In this document: one piece after another, positions 54,937 to 63,899 of the stretch
Layout of the letters: each line of letters starts with the position of its first letter
Position numbering within the stretch: the stretch's first letter is position 1
NCBI RefSeq assembly: GCF_002975405.1
Contig: NZ_PCPS01000005.1
Span: 1 to 64,000 of the forward strand
Length of the DNA: 64,000 bases
Direction: 5' to 3'
From: Arthrobacter sp. MYb229
GTDB lineage: Bacteria; Actinomycetota; Actinomycetes; Actinomycetales; Micrococcaceae
Position numbers and translations under genes: made by a program
Notes under the pieces: model-generated
Databases searched by the model: none
What the model was told of the DNA's origin: nothing
What the model saw: the letters and a program-made list of their open reading frames with translations, nothing else

Positions 54937-55869
54937 TTAGCTGGCGCCGATCACGCCGCGGGCCACCAACGTGGCGGGGCCCGAGAGGATCGTATCTTCC
55001 TTGCCGTCGCCGGTGGGTGCGAATTCCACGCCGACCAGCCCGCCGGGCACTTCGACGGCCCACTGGTTGATCAGTGCGGTGCCGCGCGCCCAGTAGCGCA
55101 TGGCGGCCGCCGCGGCGCACGCCCCGGTGCCGCAGGAGAGCGTCTCCCCCACCCCGCGCTCGTGCACGCGCATCTTCAGCTGCGCGACGCCATCGTTGAT
55201 CAGCGGTTCGGAGGGAACCACGAATTCCACGTTGCTGCCGTTCGGCGGCGTCGGGGATACCTCGGGGGCGGAAAGCAGGTCGAGCTCCTCCAGCATCTGC
55301 GCATCGGGCAGGGCCGCCACGGTATGCGGGTTGCCCATGGTGATGCTCAACGCGGGAAGCGCCTGTTCCCAGCCGCGCGGCTTGACCATCGAGTCGAGTG
55401 AGTCCGCCGCGGCCTGCTCCTCGAAGATCAGCCCCCAGGGGCCGAGGTTAGCGGCGTAGCCGTCGGCCAGGCGGGTGACTTCCTTGACTCCGGCGCGGCT
55501 GCCGATGAGCAGGCTGGCACCGATCGGGAGGTTGACCAGCCCCTCGGCGAGCAGGTAGTGCACGAAGGCGCGCACGCCGTTGCCGCACATTTCGGCGATG
55601 GACCCGTCGTTATTACGGTAGTCCATGAACCAATAGGCCTTGGGGTGATCCAGGGCCTGCTGCTCGAAGCCGGGGACCTTGGAGGTGGGCACGGCGCGGA
55701 TCAGCCCGTCGCCGCCGATGCCGAAGCGGCGGTGGCACAGGGCCGCGACCTGCTCTGGCGTCACCTCGTGCTTGGCTTCGGGGTCCGCGAGCAGCACGAA
55801 GTCGTTTCCGGTGGCGTGCCCCTTGGCGAAGGGCAGTCCGGCAAGCTGGGCTAGTTCGGTGCGGTACAT
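54937..55869 (-). CDS. dapF: Diaminopimelate epimerase
   Basis: 310-aa racemase making meso-diaminopimelate for peptidoglycan and lysine. Both catalytic cysteines are seen: MCGNGVRAF and LSCGTGACA. N-terminal KGHATGNDFVLL is typical of the high-GC Gram-positive form. ATG 55869 lies 9 nt after the miaA stop. Part of the miaB-miaA-dapF set on the minus strand. Confidence 0.95.
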   Translation of the reverse strand: MYRTELAQLAGLPFAKGHATGNDFVLLADPEAKHEVTPEQVAALCHRRFGIGGDGLIRAVPTSKVPGFEQQALDHPKAYWFMDYRNNDGSIAEMCGNGVRAFVHYLLAEGLVNLPIGASLLIGSRAGVKEVTRLADGYAANLGPWGLIFEEQAAADSLDSMVKPRGWEQALPALSITMGNPHTVAALPDAQMLEELDLLSAPEVSPTPPNGSNVEFVVPSEPLINDGVAQLKMRVHERGVGETLSCGTGACAAAAAMRYWARGTALINQWAVEVPGGLVGVEFAPTGDGKEDTILSGPATLVARGVIGAS

Positions 55870-55878
55870 TGCGCTCCT

Positions 55879-56799
55879 TTAGATGGTGGGGTCGCTCGGG
55901 CGGAGCAGTTGTTGTGCTTTGCCCAGCAGCCCGGGTTCTTTCGGGTTCAGCCAGTGCACCCGCGGGTCGGCGTTGAACCAGGTCAGCTGGCGGCGGGCGA
56001 ACTTCCGGGTGGCCACGATGGTGTCCTCGATGGCTTGGCCCCGGTCGATCTTGCCGTCCAGGTAGTCGGTGTACTGCTGGTAGCCGATGGCGCGCGCGGC
56101 GGTTTTCCCTTCGCGTAGCCCGTGGCCCAAGAGCTCGGCAACCTCCTCGGCCAGCCCCATGCGGTCCATTTTACGGACGCGTTCGGCCAGTGTCTCGTGT
56201 AACGCGGGGCGCTCGTAATTTAGTCCGATCTGCAGCGCCGGCTGGAAATACTCGCGGTTGGGCATGTAGGAGCTGAAGGGGCGCCCGGAGATTTCGAAGA
56301 CCTCCAACGCGCGGACGGCACGCCGGGTATCGAGATTTCGGTCCGCGGAGACCGGATCCACCTGTGCCAGCCGGCGGCGCAGCTCGCCATCCCCGTGCTC
56401 CTGCACCTCGGCTTCGAGCCGGTCCCGGACCGCGCGATCGGTGGGCGGGAAGTCGATCACGTCCAGCGCGGCGCGCACGTAGAGCCCGGAGCCGCCGACC
56501 ATGATCGGCACCTTGCCGTGGGAGCGAATCTGGTCGAAATGGTCGCGGGCTTGGGCCTGGAACTGGGCGACGGAGGCCTCTTCGCGGATGTTCATGATGT
56601 CCAGCAGGTGGTGCGCGATGCCGCCGCGCTCGGCTTCGGCGAGCTTTGCGGTGCCGATGTTCATGCCGCGGTAGAACTGCAGCGCGTCGGAGTTGACGAT
56701 TTCGCCGCCCAATTCTTGGGCCAGCGCGATGGCCAGATCCGATTTGCCGGTTCCGGTGGGCCCAACAATGGAGATCACCGGCAGCTGAGTGGAGTTCAT
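55879..56799 (-). CDS. miaA: tRNA dimethylallyltransferase
   Basis: 306-aa enzyme that adds the dimethylallyl group to A37 of tRNAs reading U-starting codons. P-loop [15 protein letters not shown] near residue 12, then [19 protein letters not shown] and [12 protein letters not shown], all standard. Starts 4 nt after the miaB stop, so the two steps of ms2i6A formation are encoded together. Confidence 0.95.
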   Translation of the reverse strand: MNSTQLPVISIVGPTGTGKSDLAIALAQELGGEIVNSDALQFYRGMNIGTAKLAEAERGGIAHHLLDIMNIREEASVAQFQAQARDHFDQIRSHGKVPIMVGGSGLYVRAALDVIDFPPTDRAVRDRLEAEVQEHGDGELRRRLAQVDPVSADRNLDTRRAVRALEVFEISGRPFSSYMPNREYFQPALQIGLNYERPALHETLAERVRKMDRMGLAEEVAELLGHGLREGKTAARAIGYQQYTDYLDGKIDRGQAIEDTIVATRKFARRQLTWFNADPRVHWLNPKEPGLLGKAQQLLRPSDPTI

Positions 56800-56803
56800 T
56801 CGG

Positions 56804-58333
56804 TTAGCTGCGCGCCTTCATGGTTGGCATGCCCAGGTTGGTTCGGCTTGCCGCGCCGCCGCTGCCGGCGGTAGGCACCGCGCAGCTCTCGGCTTGCGCT
56901 CGGTCCCATGCGTCGCCGGCTCGCGAACGACGCAGCGAATACTCCTCGAGCGTCGGATCGGAGACGAGGTGGAAGGCCGCGGCCTCGGTGATCGGCACGG
57001 TGACCAGATCGCCTGGGCGTGGCTGATCGGCGCCTTGCGGTACGGAGAAGTGCACCAGCCGCTGGTCTTGGGCGCGGCCGGCCAGGCGGTGGGTTTCCTC
57101 GGACTTGCGTCCGGACTGCTCGGTGACCATGACTTCCACGGTGCGCCCGAGCTGCTTGGCGTTTTCTTCCTTGGCGATGCGGTCCTGCAGTGCGGTGAGC
57201 CGCTCGAAGCGTTCCTGCACCACTGCCTTGGGCAACTGGTCGGGCAGCTCGGCGGCAGGGGTGCCCGGACGCTTGGAGTATTGGAAGGTGAAGGCGGTGG
57301 AGAAACGCGATGCCTCGACCACGTCGAGAGTCGCCTGGAAGTCTTCCTCGGTTTCGCCCGGGAATCCGACGATGATGTCGGTGGTGATCGCCGCCTGCGG
57401 GATGCGCGTGCGCACCTTGTCCAGGATGCCGAGGAATTTCTTCGAGCGGTAGGAGCGGCGCATGTCCTTGAGGACCTTGTCGGAGCCGGACTGCAGCGGC
57501 ATGTGCAACTGCGGCATTACATTCGGGGTTTCGGCCATCGCGTCGATAACGTCGTCGGTGAAGGCGGCAGGGTGCGGGCTGGTGAAGCGCACCCGTTCCA
57601 GGCCTTCGATTTCGCCGCAGGCACGCAAGAGCTTGCCAAAGGCCAGCTTGTCGCCGAATTCGACGCCATAGGAGTTCACATTCTGTCCCAGCAAGGTCAC
57701 CTCGATCGCCCCGTCGGCGACCAGCGCCTCGATTTCGGCGAGGATCTCTCCCGGGCGGCGGTCGCGTTCCTTGCCGCGCAGCGCGGGCACGATGCAGAAG
57801 GTGCAAGTGTTGTTGCAGCCAACCGAGATTGACACCCAACCGGCGTAGACCGATTCGCGGCGGGTCGGGAGCGTGGAAGGGAAGACATCCAGAGATTCGA
57901 GGATCTCCAGTTCCGCCTTTTGGTTGTGTTCGGCGCGGTCCAGCAAGGCCGGCAGCGAACCGATGTTGTGCGTGCCGAAGACGACGTCCACCCAGGGGGC
58001 CTTCTTCAGGATCGTTTCGCGGTCTTTCTGCGCGAGGCAGCCGCCAACGGCGATCTGCATTCCCGGTCGGCGGTCCTTGACGCTTTTGAGCATTCCGAGG
58101 TTGCCGTAGAGCTTGTTGTCAGCATTTTCACGGACCGCGCAGGTATTGAACACCACGACGTCCGCCGCTTCGTCGTCGTCCGCCTCAGCTTTGCGGGCAA
58201 GGCCCGCGCTTTCGAGCAGCCCGGAGAGCCGTTCGGAATCGTGCACGTTCATTTGGCAACCGTAGGTGCGTACCTCGTAGGTGCGCGATGGATTCTCGGT
58301 ATCTGCTGGGGTCATCTCGTCGAACTCACTCAC
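56804..58333 (-). CDS. miaB: tRNA-2-methylthio-N6-dimethylallyladenosine synthase
   Basis: Radical SAM methylthiotransferase, 509 aa. Three N-terminal cluster cysteines ([20 protein letters not shown]), the radical SAM triad in GCNNTCTFC, and a C-terminal TRAM domain. About 35 residues after the TRAM domain ([12 protein letters not shown]...MKARS) are an extra, low-complexity tail. GTG 58333 has TAACCT 6 nt upstream, a leaderless arrangement. Confidence 0.95.
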   Translation of the reverse strand: MSEFDEMTPADTENPSRTYEVRTYGCQMNVHDSERLSGLLESAGLARKAEADDDEAADVVVFNTCAVRENADNKLYGNLGMLKSVKDRRPGMQIAVGGCLAQKDRETILKKAPWVDVVFGTHNIGSLPALLDRAEHNQKAELEILESLDVFPSTLPTRRESVYAGWVSISVGCNNTCTFCIVPALRGKERDRRPGEILAEIEALVADGAIEVTLLGQNVNSYGVEFGDKLAFGKLLRACGEIEGLERVRFTSPHPAAFTDDVIDAMAETPNVMPQLHMPLQSGSDKVLKDMRRSYRSKKFLGILDKVRTRIPQAAITTDIIVGFPGETEEDFQATLDVVEASRFSTAFTFQYSKRPGTPAAELPDQLPKAVVQERFERLTALQDRIAKEENAKQLGRTVEVMVTEQSGRKSEETHRLAGRAQDQRLVHFSVPQGADQPRPGDLVTVPITEAAAFHLVSDPTLEEYSLRRSRAGDAWDRAQAESCAVPTAGSGGAASRTNLGMPTMKARS

Positions 58334-58339
58334 CCCTCA

Positions 58340-58345
58340 AGGTTA
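58340..58345 (-). promoter_or_regulatory. -10 element of miaB (leaderless geometry)
   Basis: TAACCT on the minus strand, 6 nt before the GTG at 58333. Confidence 0.45.
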
Positions 58346-58531
58346 CCCAATTCACTGGCACGCAACATCTTAGTCAAGGCTTAACCAACGATACGTGCAG
58401 ACGATCGCGAAACTGCCCGACTTCAAGAATCGGCCTTTAGTTGAAGCATCAAGTCGAATAGGAGATGATCAGGCAAGCCTTCTCGAAAAGAACAAAGCGA
58501 AGAGATCCCCTTCAATGAAAGAGCTGCCAGC

Positions 58532-61327
58532 ATGCGTTCCACGCCGATAACCATGACCGATGAGTTTGACGATGCCCTTTCGCGACTGCATTCCGGCAAG
58601 AACCTGTTTCTCACCGGAAAGGCTGGAACTGGTAAATCTACTCTCATCCGTACGTATCTCGAACAAACGCAGCGGGCTTCCCTGGTTGCCGCACCGACAG
58701 GAATTGCGGCGCTCAATGTAGAGGGCTACACAATACACCGACTTTTTGGCTTTCATTCCGGCACGACGGTTGAACAAGTCCGGTCTAGCGAATACTACCC
58801 GGGCCGTTTCGCGAAGGTTCTGAAACGCCTCGAAACTCTAATAATCGACGAGGCTTCAATGGTTCGGGCCGATTTATTCGATTGCCTCGTCGAGGCCCTA
58901 ACGCGGTTCGGCCCTAAGCCTGGCCACCGTTTCGGAGGTATTCAATTAGTTTTGGTGGGCGATCTTTACCAGCTTCCGCCAGTCGTCCTAGAACCCGAAT
59001 CAGAATACTTCTCCACCGTCTATGAGTCGCCATTCTTCTTTTCTGCCAATACGTTTGAAACATCTGAATTTCCGGTCGTTGAGCTCACGACTGTCTTCCG
59101 ACAGCTTGGCGATGACAGGTTGGTTTCGTTATTGAACTCAGTTCGAGACGGTAGCCTCACTCCAGAATCCCAGCAAGCGCTAAATCAGCAGGTGCGTTCA
59201 GGTTTCACGCCACCGCTTGACGAGCGTTGGTTGACGCTGACCACGACAAATCGTATCGCTGGCGCCAGGAACAAGAGGATGCTCGAAAAACTAGATGCAC
59301 CGCTGCATACATCCGAAGCCAAAATCACGGGTGATATTACCGGTTTCGAACCCCTCGCTGACAAAAAGTTGCAGTTCAAAGACGGCGCACAAGTCATGAT
59401 GCTGACGAATGACCCGGCTGATCGTTGGGTCAACGGAACCATCGCTGAAGTAATCGCAACATCTACGACAGATGCTGGGCATGAAGTAGCGGTCAAGTTG
59501 CCAAGCGGAACGACAGCCATAGTAACTGCGCACAAATGGCACGTTACTCGTCCCGAGTTTTCCGATGGAACGATTAAACACGAATCAGTTGGATCCTTCG
59601 TGCAACTTCCATTTAAACTTTCTTGGGCTATTACGATCCACAAGTCTCAAGGTCAAACGCTAGATAAATGTGTTGTTGATTTGGCTGGTGGAACATTTGC
59701 AGACGGTCAACTATATGTTGGACTCAGCCGTTGCACGAACCTAGAAGGATTGGTTCTCACTCAGCCGATTCAGCCCAAGGATCTCAAAGTAAATCAACGT
59801 ATTCGTCGCTACTTGCGGTCTAAGGGGACAGAAATCCACTCCACGGGCACGGCATACGTTGGAGTTTGCACAGTTGGCGAGCCTTCACGACTATCTAGAC
59901 CTAGACCGGTTGAAATAGCGATTATTACTGATGCCGGAGAAGAAATAAGTACACTCATCAACCCTGAACGCGATTTGGGGACCGCTTGGACAGATTATGA
60001 CATCGCCGCTTCAGAAATACTGCTGGCACCCAGACTTCATGAAGCGTGGAATGCCCTATCGCCCTTCCTCGCGGGTAGAACCCCCGTTGGTTTCAATATC
60101 GACTCAACCCTGTACGACATCGATTATGAACTCAAACGTGGGGGTCATCTGGCAGAGATTCCACTGGGCAATGACGCGCAAGATCTGCGTAAGACTCAAC
60201 TTCTTCAGGAATTTTATGGGCGAACCGCGATAGGCCAAGCACGTGCCGCAAGAGATTCAGACCTACAGAATACGCATAGGACCTCTCATGACGTATTCCC
60301 TGATTCAACGGGAGAGCCGGGCTATTTAATGCCACGGGCAGGTTCTTCCGAAGTTGTCGAATTCCTTGTCGCAAGCGACGAACAACTTGAATACTCGTTG
60401 GCTAATTTTTTAGCGAGTAAAGCTACGGTTGCAGTCCACGAAGCTTCAAGTGCGGCGGTGCTTGCCGGTGTCGACAAAATAGCTGGTAGTGCGTTAATGC
60501 AGGACTCACAGAAATTGATGAAACCGATCCATGAAATCGCTGTGGCTGGCGCTGGCATCTGCTTTACCGGCAGCGCCAGAGACTTACAGGGTAAGCCAAT
60601 CTCAAGGACTGCACTAGAGGATATCGCCGTTGCACATGGAATGGTGCCGCAAGCAAATGTAACGAAGTCGAAATGTCGAATGCTCGTGTCAGCTGAAACA
60701 GGAACTCAATCTGGAAAGGCCAAAAGCGCGCAAAAATTCGGTATCCCAATTTTTTCCGTTGATCAATATCTGCATCATGTCTCCGGGACAATGAGCGAAT
60801 CCACGGACGGAGCAGTAGAATCGCGGACTGTTCGGATCCGTCCCGTACCTGTCCCCATGCGTCAGCAAACAGATTGTGCTCCCGAATTCCACGATGACCC
60901 TGACATCGTCACGGAAATTGAGCAAAACTCCTTGCACGAAAGCGCTGCAGTGTTTGCTTCCCATACGACGCCTCTGGTCGATAATTTTCAAGGATCGACA
61001 ATACGTTCCACCGGCTTGGATTCAGATCAGGCTAACTACGACAGGGCTCGCGCTGAGTCAGCGCAGAAGCAGCCCTACTCGATGACAGCCGCCAGGACTC
61101 CAATGTTGAAAAAGTCCAAATGCTTTCACTTAGTCATGCTCTCGCTCACGCTCGGCCTTCTCATTATTCTTCCGCTGTGCTTCGCCGGATTTGCCGTGGC
61201 TTTTCCAAAAGCAGACTCAATATTATTCGCGTCATTCGGCGTCTCCGCCCTTGCCGGCGTTGTCAGCCTCATATTTTGGATTGTGGTGTCAATCAATCGG
61301 ATGCTGAAAAGGAACCATCAGCAATGA
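58532..61327 (+). CDS. Pif1-like helicase fused to degenerate DnaQ-like domain, BRCT and membrane anchor
   Basis: 931 aa. Residues 20-430: superfamily 1B helicase of Pif1/RecD type with GKAGTGKST (29-37), IIDEAS (104-109), GDLYQLPP (143-150) and AITIHKSQGQTLD (366-378). Residues 440-580 follow the strand pattern of a DnaQ exonuclease (VEIAIITDAGEEISTLINPE, AWNALSPFLAGRTPVGFN) but the acidic catalytic residues of motif I are missing (YVGVCTVGEP). Residues 670-750: BRCT domain (GAGICFTGSARDLQGKPISR ... IPIFSVDQYL). Residues 866-890 and 894-919: two membrane helices. GC is clearly lower than in neighbours, with rarer codons, which suggests recent transfer. Alone on the plus strand between miaB and recX. 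Start ATG 58532; ATG 58553 also possible. Function unknown. Confidence 0.8.
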   Translation: MRSTPITMTDEFDDALSRLHSGKNLFLTGKAGTGKSTLIRTYLEQTQRASLVAAPTGIAALNVEGYTIHRLFGFHSGTTVEQVRSSEYYPGRFAKVLKRLETLIIDEASMVRADLFDCLVEALTRFGPKPGHRFGGIQLVLVGDLYQLPPVVLEPESEYFSTVYESPFFFSANTFETSEFPVVELTTVFRQLGDDRLVSLLNSVRDGSLTPESQQALNQQVRSGFTPPLDERWLTLTTTNRIAGARNKRMLEKLDAPLHTSEAKITGDITGFEPLADKKLQFKDGAQVMMLTNDPADRWVNGTIAEVIATSTTDAGHEVAVKLPSGTTAIVTAHKWHVTRPEFSDGTIKHESVGSFVQLPFKLSWAITIHKSQGQTLDKCVVDLAGGTFADGQLYVGLSRCTNLEGLVLTQPIQPKDLKVNQRIRRYLRSKGTEIHSTGTAYVGVCTVGEPSRLSRPRPVEIAIITDAGEEISTLINPERDLGTAWTDYDIAASEILLAPRLHEAWNALSPFLAGRTPVGFNIDSTLYDIDYELKRGGHLAEIPLGNDAQDLRKTQLLQEFYGRTAIGQARAARDSDLQNTHRTSHDVFPDSTGEPGYLMPRAGSSEVVEFLVASDEQLEYSLANFLASKATVAVHEASSAAVLAGVDKIAGSALMQDSQKLMKPIHEIAVAGAGICFTGSARDLQGKPISRTALEDIAVAHGMVPQANVTKSKCRMLVSAETGTQSGKAKSAQKFGIPIFSVDQYLHHVSGTMSESTDGAVESRTVRIRPVPVPMRQQTDCAPEFHDDPDIVTEIEQNSLHESAAVFASHTTPLVDNFQGSTIRSTGLDSDQANYDRARAESAQKQPYSMTAARTPMLKKSKCFHLVMLSLTLGLLIILPLCFAGFAVAFPKADSILFASFGVSALAGVVSLIFWIVVSINRMLKRNHQQ

Positions 61328-61414
61328 GATAGCTTCACCGAATTTCGCCGACTAAATGCAGCAAGGCTAGGGATTAGATAACCACGCTATGGTCGTTGTT
61401 CGGTATTCAAGATT

Positions 61415-61435
61415 GCCATGGACTAAGTCCATGGC
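61415..61435. repeat. 21-bp palindrome beside recX
   Basis: GCCATGGACT (61415-61424) and AGTCCATGGC (61426-61435) are perfect complements around a single A, just downstream of recX and 88 bp after the helicase stop. It could be a protein-binding site or part of a recX terminator; it has no U-tract. Confidence 0.55.
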
Positions 61436-61456
61436 TGATAAACGTGAACCCGCGAA

Positions 61457-62320
61457 CTACTTCTCGCCGTAGCGCTCTTCCCATTCTTCGCGCGCCACCT
61501 TGAAGGCCATCGAGCCGTGATAGCCCTTGCGCCCGAGCATTCCCACCAGCCGGCGCAGCGCCTTGTCGCGGTCCAGGCCCATGGAGGCCGGGCGGAGTTT
61601 GGCGCGCACCAGTTCGCGGGCGCGCGCTTCCTCGGTTTCGTCGTCGATCTGCTCCAGCGCTTCGGCGGCGACCTCGTCTTCGATGCCTTTGCTGCGCAGC
61701 TCGTGGCGGATGGCGCCTCGGGCGAGGCCGCGGGAACGGGCCCGGGCGACGACCCAGGATTTCGCGAAGCGCTCGTCATCGACCAGGTTCAGTTCAGCAT
61801 AGCGTTCGAGGACCTCGTCGGCGATGTCTTCGGGGCATTCCTTTTCCAGCAGCTTGTCTTTGAGCTGTTTGCTGGTTTTGTCGCTCGCGGTGAGCTGCCG
61901 CAAGATGATGCCTCGGGCTTTTTCCTGCCACTGGTCATCGCTGAGCTCTTCCGGTTCGCCCGATTCGCGTGCTGCACGGCGTTCGGCTCTGGCCTGCCGG
62001 CGTTCTTTTTTGCTAGGGCTTTCGGCTGCCGGGGCGTTATTGGCAAGGATATTGTCCATCGCGGCGCGAAGCTCATCGACGGTTTGCGGTTTCGCCGGTT
62101 CGGCGGTGCCCTGCAGTATTTGCGTTCGCTGGCTGGACTTGGCGGGGCGTGCGGCGCGCTTGGGCGCAGGTTCTTTTAGCTCTTCCAGCTCTTGCTCGGT
62201 GGGCTTGGCCCAATCCGGCATTTGGTCGAAGTCGCCCTGAAACTGCGCGGAGACGGACGTAGCGTCCGACCCGGATCTCGATCCGGGTCGGACGCTACGT
62301 TTCTGAAAGCCTGAGGCCAC
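61457..62320 (-). CDS. recX: Regulatory protein RecX
   Basis: RecX modulates RecA filaments. The three-repeat helical core lies at about residues 130-285 (ARGIILRQLTASDKTSKQLKDKLL, FAKSWVVARARSRGLARGAIRHEL). The first 130 residues are a low-complexity, charged extension typical of actinobacterial RecX. GTG 62320 overlaps the recA TAG by one base, with GAGGG in the recA 3' end as ribosome site. Codons 7-21 lie inside a perfect 20-bp palindrome. A start at the ATG at 62221, beyond the palindrome, cannot be excluded. Confidence 0.9.
   Translation of the reverse strand: MASGFQKRSVRPGSRSGSDATSVSAQFQGDFDQMPDWAKPTEQELEELKEPAPKRAARPAKSSQRTQILQGTAEPAKPQTVDELRAAMDNILANNAPAAESPSKKERRQARAERRAARESGEPEELSDDQWQEKARGIILRQLTASDKTSKQLKDKLLEKECPEDIADEVLERYAELNLVDDERFAKSWVVARARSRGLARGAIRHELRSKGIEDEVAAEALEQIDDETEEARARELVRAKLRPASMGLDRDKALRRLVGMLGRKGYHGSMAFKVAREEWEERYGEK
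62257..62300. repeat. Perfect 20-bp inverted repeat at the recA-recX junction
   Basis: 62257-62276 (ACGTAGCGTCCGACCCGGAT) is the exact reverse complement of 62281-62300, with a 4-nt loop CTCG. It begins 20 bp after the recA stop and lies within the first codons of recX. No U-tract, but the stem is strong enough to attenuate transcription or block processing. Confidence 0.8.
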
Positions 62321-63363
62321 TACTTATCGCCCTCGACGATTCGCAGGTCGGCCTCTCCTTCTTCTCCGGTGTCAAGGATGCCCAGCTTGGTCAGGATCTG
62401 GCGTTCCAGCTCGTTGGCCAGATCTGGGTTGTCACGCAGGAAGCGGCGTGCGTTTTCCTTGCCCTGGCCCAGCTGGTCACCGTCGTAGGTGAACCAGGCA
62501 CCGGACTTCTTGACCATGCCGTGCTCGACGCCCATATCGATCAGGCTGCCCTCGCGGGAAATGCCATGGCCATAGAGGATGTCGAATTCGGCCTGCTTGA
62601 AGGGTGGGGCCATCTTGTTCTTGACGACCTTGCAACGGGTACGGTTGCCGACGGCGTTGGTGCCCTCCTTGAGGGTTTCAATGCGGCGGATGTCGATGCG
62701 CACCGAGGCGTAGAATTTCAGCGCCTTGCCACCGGTGGTGGTTTCCGGGCTGCCGAAGAAGACGCCGATCTTTTCACGCAGCTGGTTGATGAAGATCGCG
62801 GTGGTCTTCGAGTTTGAGAGGCGACCGGTGATCTTACGCAGCGCCTGCGACATCAAACGTGCCTGCAGGCCCACGTGGCTATCGCCCATTTCGCCTTCGA
62901 TTTCGGCGCGTGGAACCAAGGCCGCCACGGAGTCGATCACGATGATGTCCAGCGCGCCGGAGCCCACCAGCATATCCATGATTTCCAGGGCCTGCTCACC
63001 GGTGTCCGGCTGGGAAACCAGCAACGCATCGGTGTCCACGCCAAGCTTCTTGGCATATTCAGGGTCCAGTGCGTGCTCGGCGTCGATGAAAGCCGCCACG
63101 CCGCCGCCGCGCTGAGCGCTGGCTACCGCGTGCAGTGCGAGGGTGGTCTTACCCGAGGATTCCGGGCCGTAGATCTCTACGACACGGCCACGAGGCAGTC
63201 CGCCTATGCCCAGCGCGACGTCCAATGCCACCGAACCGGTGGGGATGACCTCAACGGCGGCGCGGGTGGTGTCACCCAGACGCATGAGCGAGCCCTTGCC
63301 GAAAGCCTTGTCGATTTGGCCCAGAACGGACTCGAGAGCCTTTTCCCGATCATTACTTGCCAT
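62320..63363 (-). CDS. recA: Recombinase RecA
   Basis: 347-aa strand-exchange protein and LexA coprotease. Walker [10 protein letters not shown] near residue 66, the MAW-like loop and L2 region ([28 protein letters not shown] near 195), and the ALKFYASVR motif are intact; no intein. ATG 63363. The upstream region holds a clear SOS box. Confidence 0.97.
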   Translation of the reverse strand: MASNDREKALESVLGQIDKAFGKGSLMRLGDTTRAAVEVIPTGSVALDVALGIGGLPRGRVVEIYGPESSGKTTLALHAVASAQRGGGVAAFIDAEHALDPEYAKKLGVDTDALLVSQPDTGEQALEIMDMLVGSGALDIIVIDSVAALVPRAEIEGEMGDSHVGLQARLMSQALRKITGRLSNSKTTAIFINQLREKIGVFFGSPETTTGGKALKFYASVRIDIRRIETLKEGTNAVGNRTRCKVVKNKMAPPFKQAEFDILYGHGISREGSLIDMGVEHGMVKKSGAWFTYDGDQLGQGKENARRFLRDNPDLANELERQILTKLGILDTGEEGEADLRIVEGDK

Positions 63364-63414
63364 GGTTCACCTTTGGTCATGCAGGCCATCGCGCGACCTG
63401 CCAATCAATCTTTG

Positions 63415-63432
63415 TACTGTATCTAGACAGTA
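63415..63432. repeat. Short inverted repeat in the recA leader
   Basis: TACTGT (63415-63420) and ACAGTA (63427-63432) around ATCTAG, 52 bp before the recA start. Could form a small leader hairpin or mark a protein site. Confidence 0.35.
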
Positions 63433-63515
63433 TGAGCGCCAACCGACACTTTAGACCGCTTGGGCCCGAGGTGTGGACAAACTCTTCGTGCTGTTGTTTC
63501 TAGAATAACCTAATC

Positions 63516-63529
63516 CGAACAGATGTTCG
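63516..63529. promoter_or_regulatory. SOS box of recA
   Basis: CGAACAGATGTTCG matches the LexA consensus CGAAC-N4-GTTCG perfectly. It is about 150 bp upstream of recA, overlapping the likely -35 region of a TATTCT (-10) promoter on the minus strand near 63502-63507. Confidence 0.9.
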
Positions 63530-63598
63530 AAATTGCGGCGCGGTGTTTCGAATATTTCGTTTCTTCGAAGACGCCGGGGGCGCCTTCGCCGCGTGCGG

Positions 63599-63823
63599 CT
63601 AGGCTTCCTTGGGCTCGATGTCCATGCCGAGCCAGCGCTCGGGCGGGACATCTTGCGCGCGGCAGATCGCTTCCCACACCTGCTTGGGCTTGATTCCCTT
63701 GCGTAGCGCCTGGGTGGCGTTGAGGCTGCCCAGCTCCGTCAGCGCGAGCGAGTCGGCCAGCATGTGCGAGTAGCCCGAACCGAATTCATGATCCATGTTC
63801 CGCCAGAATTCACTGTTTTTCAC
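63599..63823 (-). CDS. DUF3046 family protein
   Basis: 74-aa protein with the DUF3046 pattern: SEFWRNMDHEFGSGYSHMLADSLAL at the start and WEAICRAQDVPPERWLG at the end. Conserved upstream of recA in actinobacteria; function unknown. GTG 63823 begins the homology, with GGAAG about 10 nt upstream; the longer upstream frame crosses a terminator and is rejected. Confidence 0.9.
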   Translation of the reverse strand: MKNSEFWRNMDHEFGSGYSHMLADSLALTELGSLNATQALRKGIKPKQVWEAICRAQDVPPERWLGMDIEPKEA

Positions 63824-63848
63824 GAGTTGTATTCTTCCATGCATAGCA

Positions 63849-63878
63849 CGAGGGCCCTCGCATTTGCGAAGGCCCTCG
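63849..63878 (-). terminator. Terminator of the partial gene at the right edge
   Basis: CGAGGGCC (63849-63856) and GGCCCTCG (63871-63878) with further TCGC/GCGA pairing inside. It lies between the DUF3046 start and the stop codon at 63900 of the gene entering from the right. Confidence 0.7.
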
Positions 63879-63899
63879 GGTCGAAAACTTAGGTCGGGG

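Noticed and set aside
58532-61327. Acquired gene as part of a prophage or transposon
   Set aside because: No integrase, transposase, attachment repeats or phage structural genes were seen; only the single gene is atypical.
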